Assembly: GCA_028023455.1 (NCBI GenBank)
Contig: JAQFVV010000031.1
Location: 556,001-620,000 of the forward strand
Reading direction: 5' to 3'
DNA: 64,000 nucleotides
Origin: Epiperipatus broadwayi
Lineage: Eukaryota; Onychophora; Udeonychophora; Euonychophora; Peripatidae
The notes beneath the pieces were generated by a model, which saw nothing but the letters and a program-made list of their open reading frames with translations, ran no database searches and had not been told where the DNA came from. The translations under genes were made by a program, and so were the position numbers. Positions 63,504-64,000 of the stretch are shown here, piece by piece. Positions within the stretch are counted from its first letter, which is position 1. Each line of letters begins with the position of its first letter.

Positions 63504-64000
63504 GCTGAATACAAAGTGCTGAAATAAATGAGTAATCATTTATATAAAATAATAAAACTTTTTTTAAAAAAAGTAATGTTTTTTTCTTGAACATTAATCT
63601 ACAGACACTGAATAACTGCACTAATTAATAAGTATAACATAAACTTATTTTTCTTGTTCTCTGAAAGCAAAATATTTCTTGTTATACACACCAAACAAGT
63701 CAGTATAAGATTAATAATGTGGCACTGGTACATGATAGTAGATATATAATTAGTTGTTAAAATATTCATTGCTAGTGTTGATGTAGGACATGATGCACCT
63801 GTGCATAAGAGAAATGGTTGCAACATGATTAGAGTAATCAGTCATTGGTGAACTTTGTAGTTCATTTTAATAATTATGCACAACAGGATATTGAAAAAAT
63901 CATGTTATGAAAGTTTTATTAAACATTTCTTACATATTATTATAATGGCTGGACTGCAAAATACTGCGAGTATGACATGCTTATTCTTAAGTACATAATA
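63504..64000. other. AT-rich right edge
   Basis: This is upstream of the GTF2IRD2-like hAT start and may include that element's decayed 5' end. No terminal repeat or gene was recognised. Confidence 0.4.

Overview
The window is very AT-rich animal DNA (by eye about three quarters A+T or more). It has microsatellites, long homopolymers, 3' splice-site-like sequences and many decayed transposable elements. Nothing bacterial is present: no operons, CRISPR or rRNA. The one clear host gene encodes a RING / B-box / coiled-coil / filamin / NHL protein whose sequence looks like the TRIM2/TRIM3 or nhl-1 type of protostome invertebrates. An arthropod or mollusc genome is plausible, but the species cannot be fixed from the sequence.

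Layout. 1-2333: decayed non-LTR retrotransposon (LINE) entering from the left edge, with a CATCA-repeat 3' tail. 3381-4400: less AT-rich patch with a diverged direct repeat. 7860-10348 (minus): decayed hAT transposase, ZMYM1-like. 10841-13560 and 16244-17860: degenerate sequence and a reverse-transcriptase fragment, separated by an unexplained less AT-rich block. 19280-22211: hAT element with terminal inverted repeats and a perfect 8-bp target-site duplication. 22560-26340: G-depleted AT-rich stretch. 27066-27936 and 57464-58710: two copies, in opposite orientation, of one TA-flanked inverted-repeat element. 29559-30295: foldback element. 30475-30586: tRNA-derived SINE with a perfect 15-bp target-site duplication. 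31707-34550: second hAT element (minus). 34.6-48.6 kb: nearly featureless AT-rich DNA. 50859-51808: 950-bp Merlin-like DNA transposon with an 8-bp target-site duplication. 53906-55936 (minus): the TRIM-NHL gene, with a 3' splice site just 5' of its start codon, so its 5' UTR intron probably extends to the right. 61860-63503 (minus): decayed GTF2IRD2-like hAT transposase.

The window is therefore one host gene within a graveyard of at least five DNA-transposon lineages (three to four hAT types, one Merlin-like, one TA-flanked family), one or two LINEs and a SINE. Every transposase and reverse transcriptase seen is broken by stops or frameshifts. I found no clear sign of a wholly new system. The best leads are the Merlin-like element, the paired TA-flanked elements with their internal palindrome, the foldback element and the G-depleted stretch.
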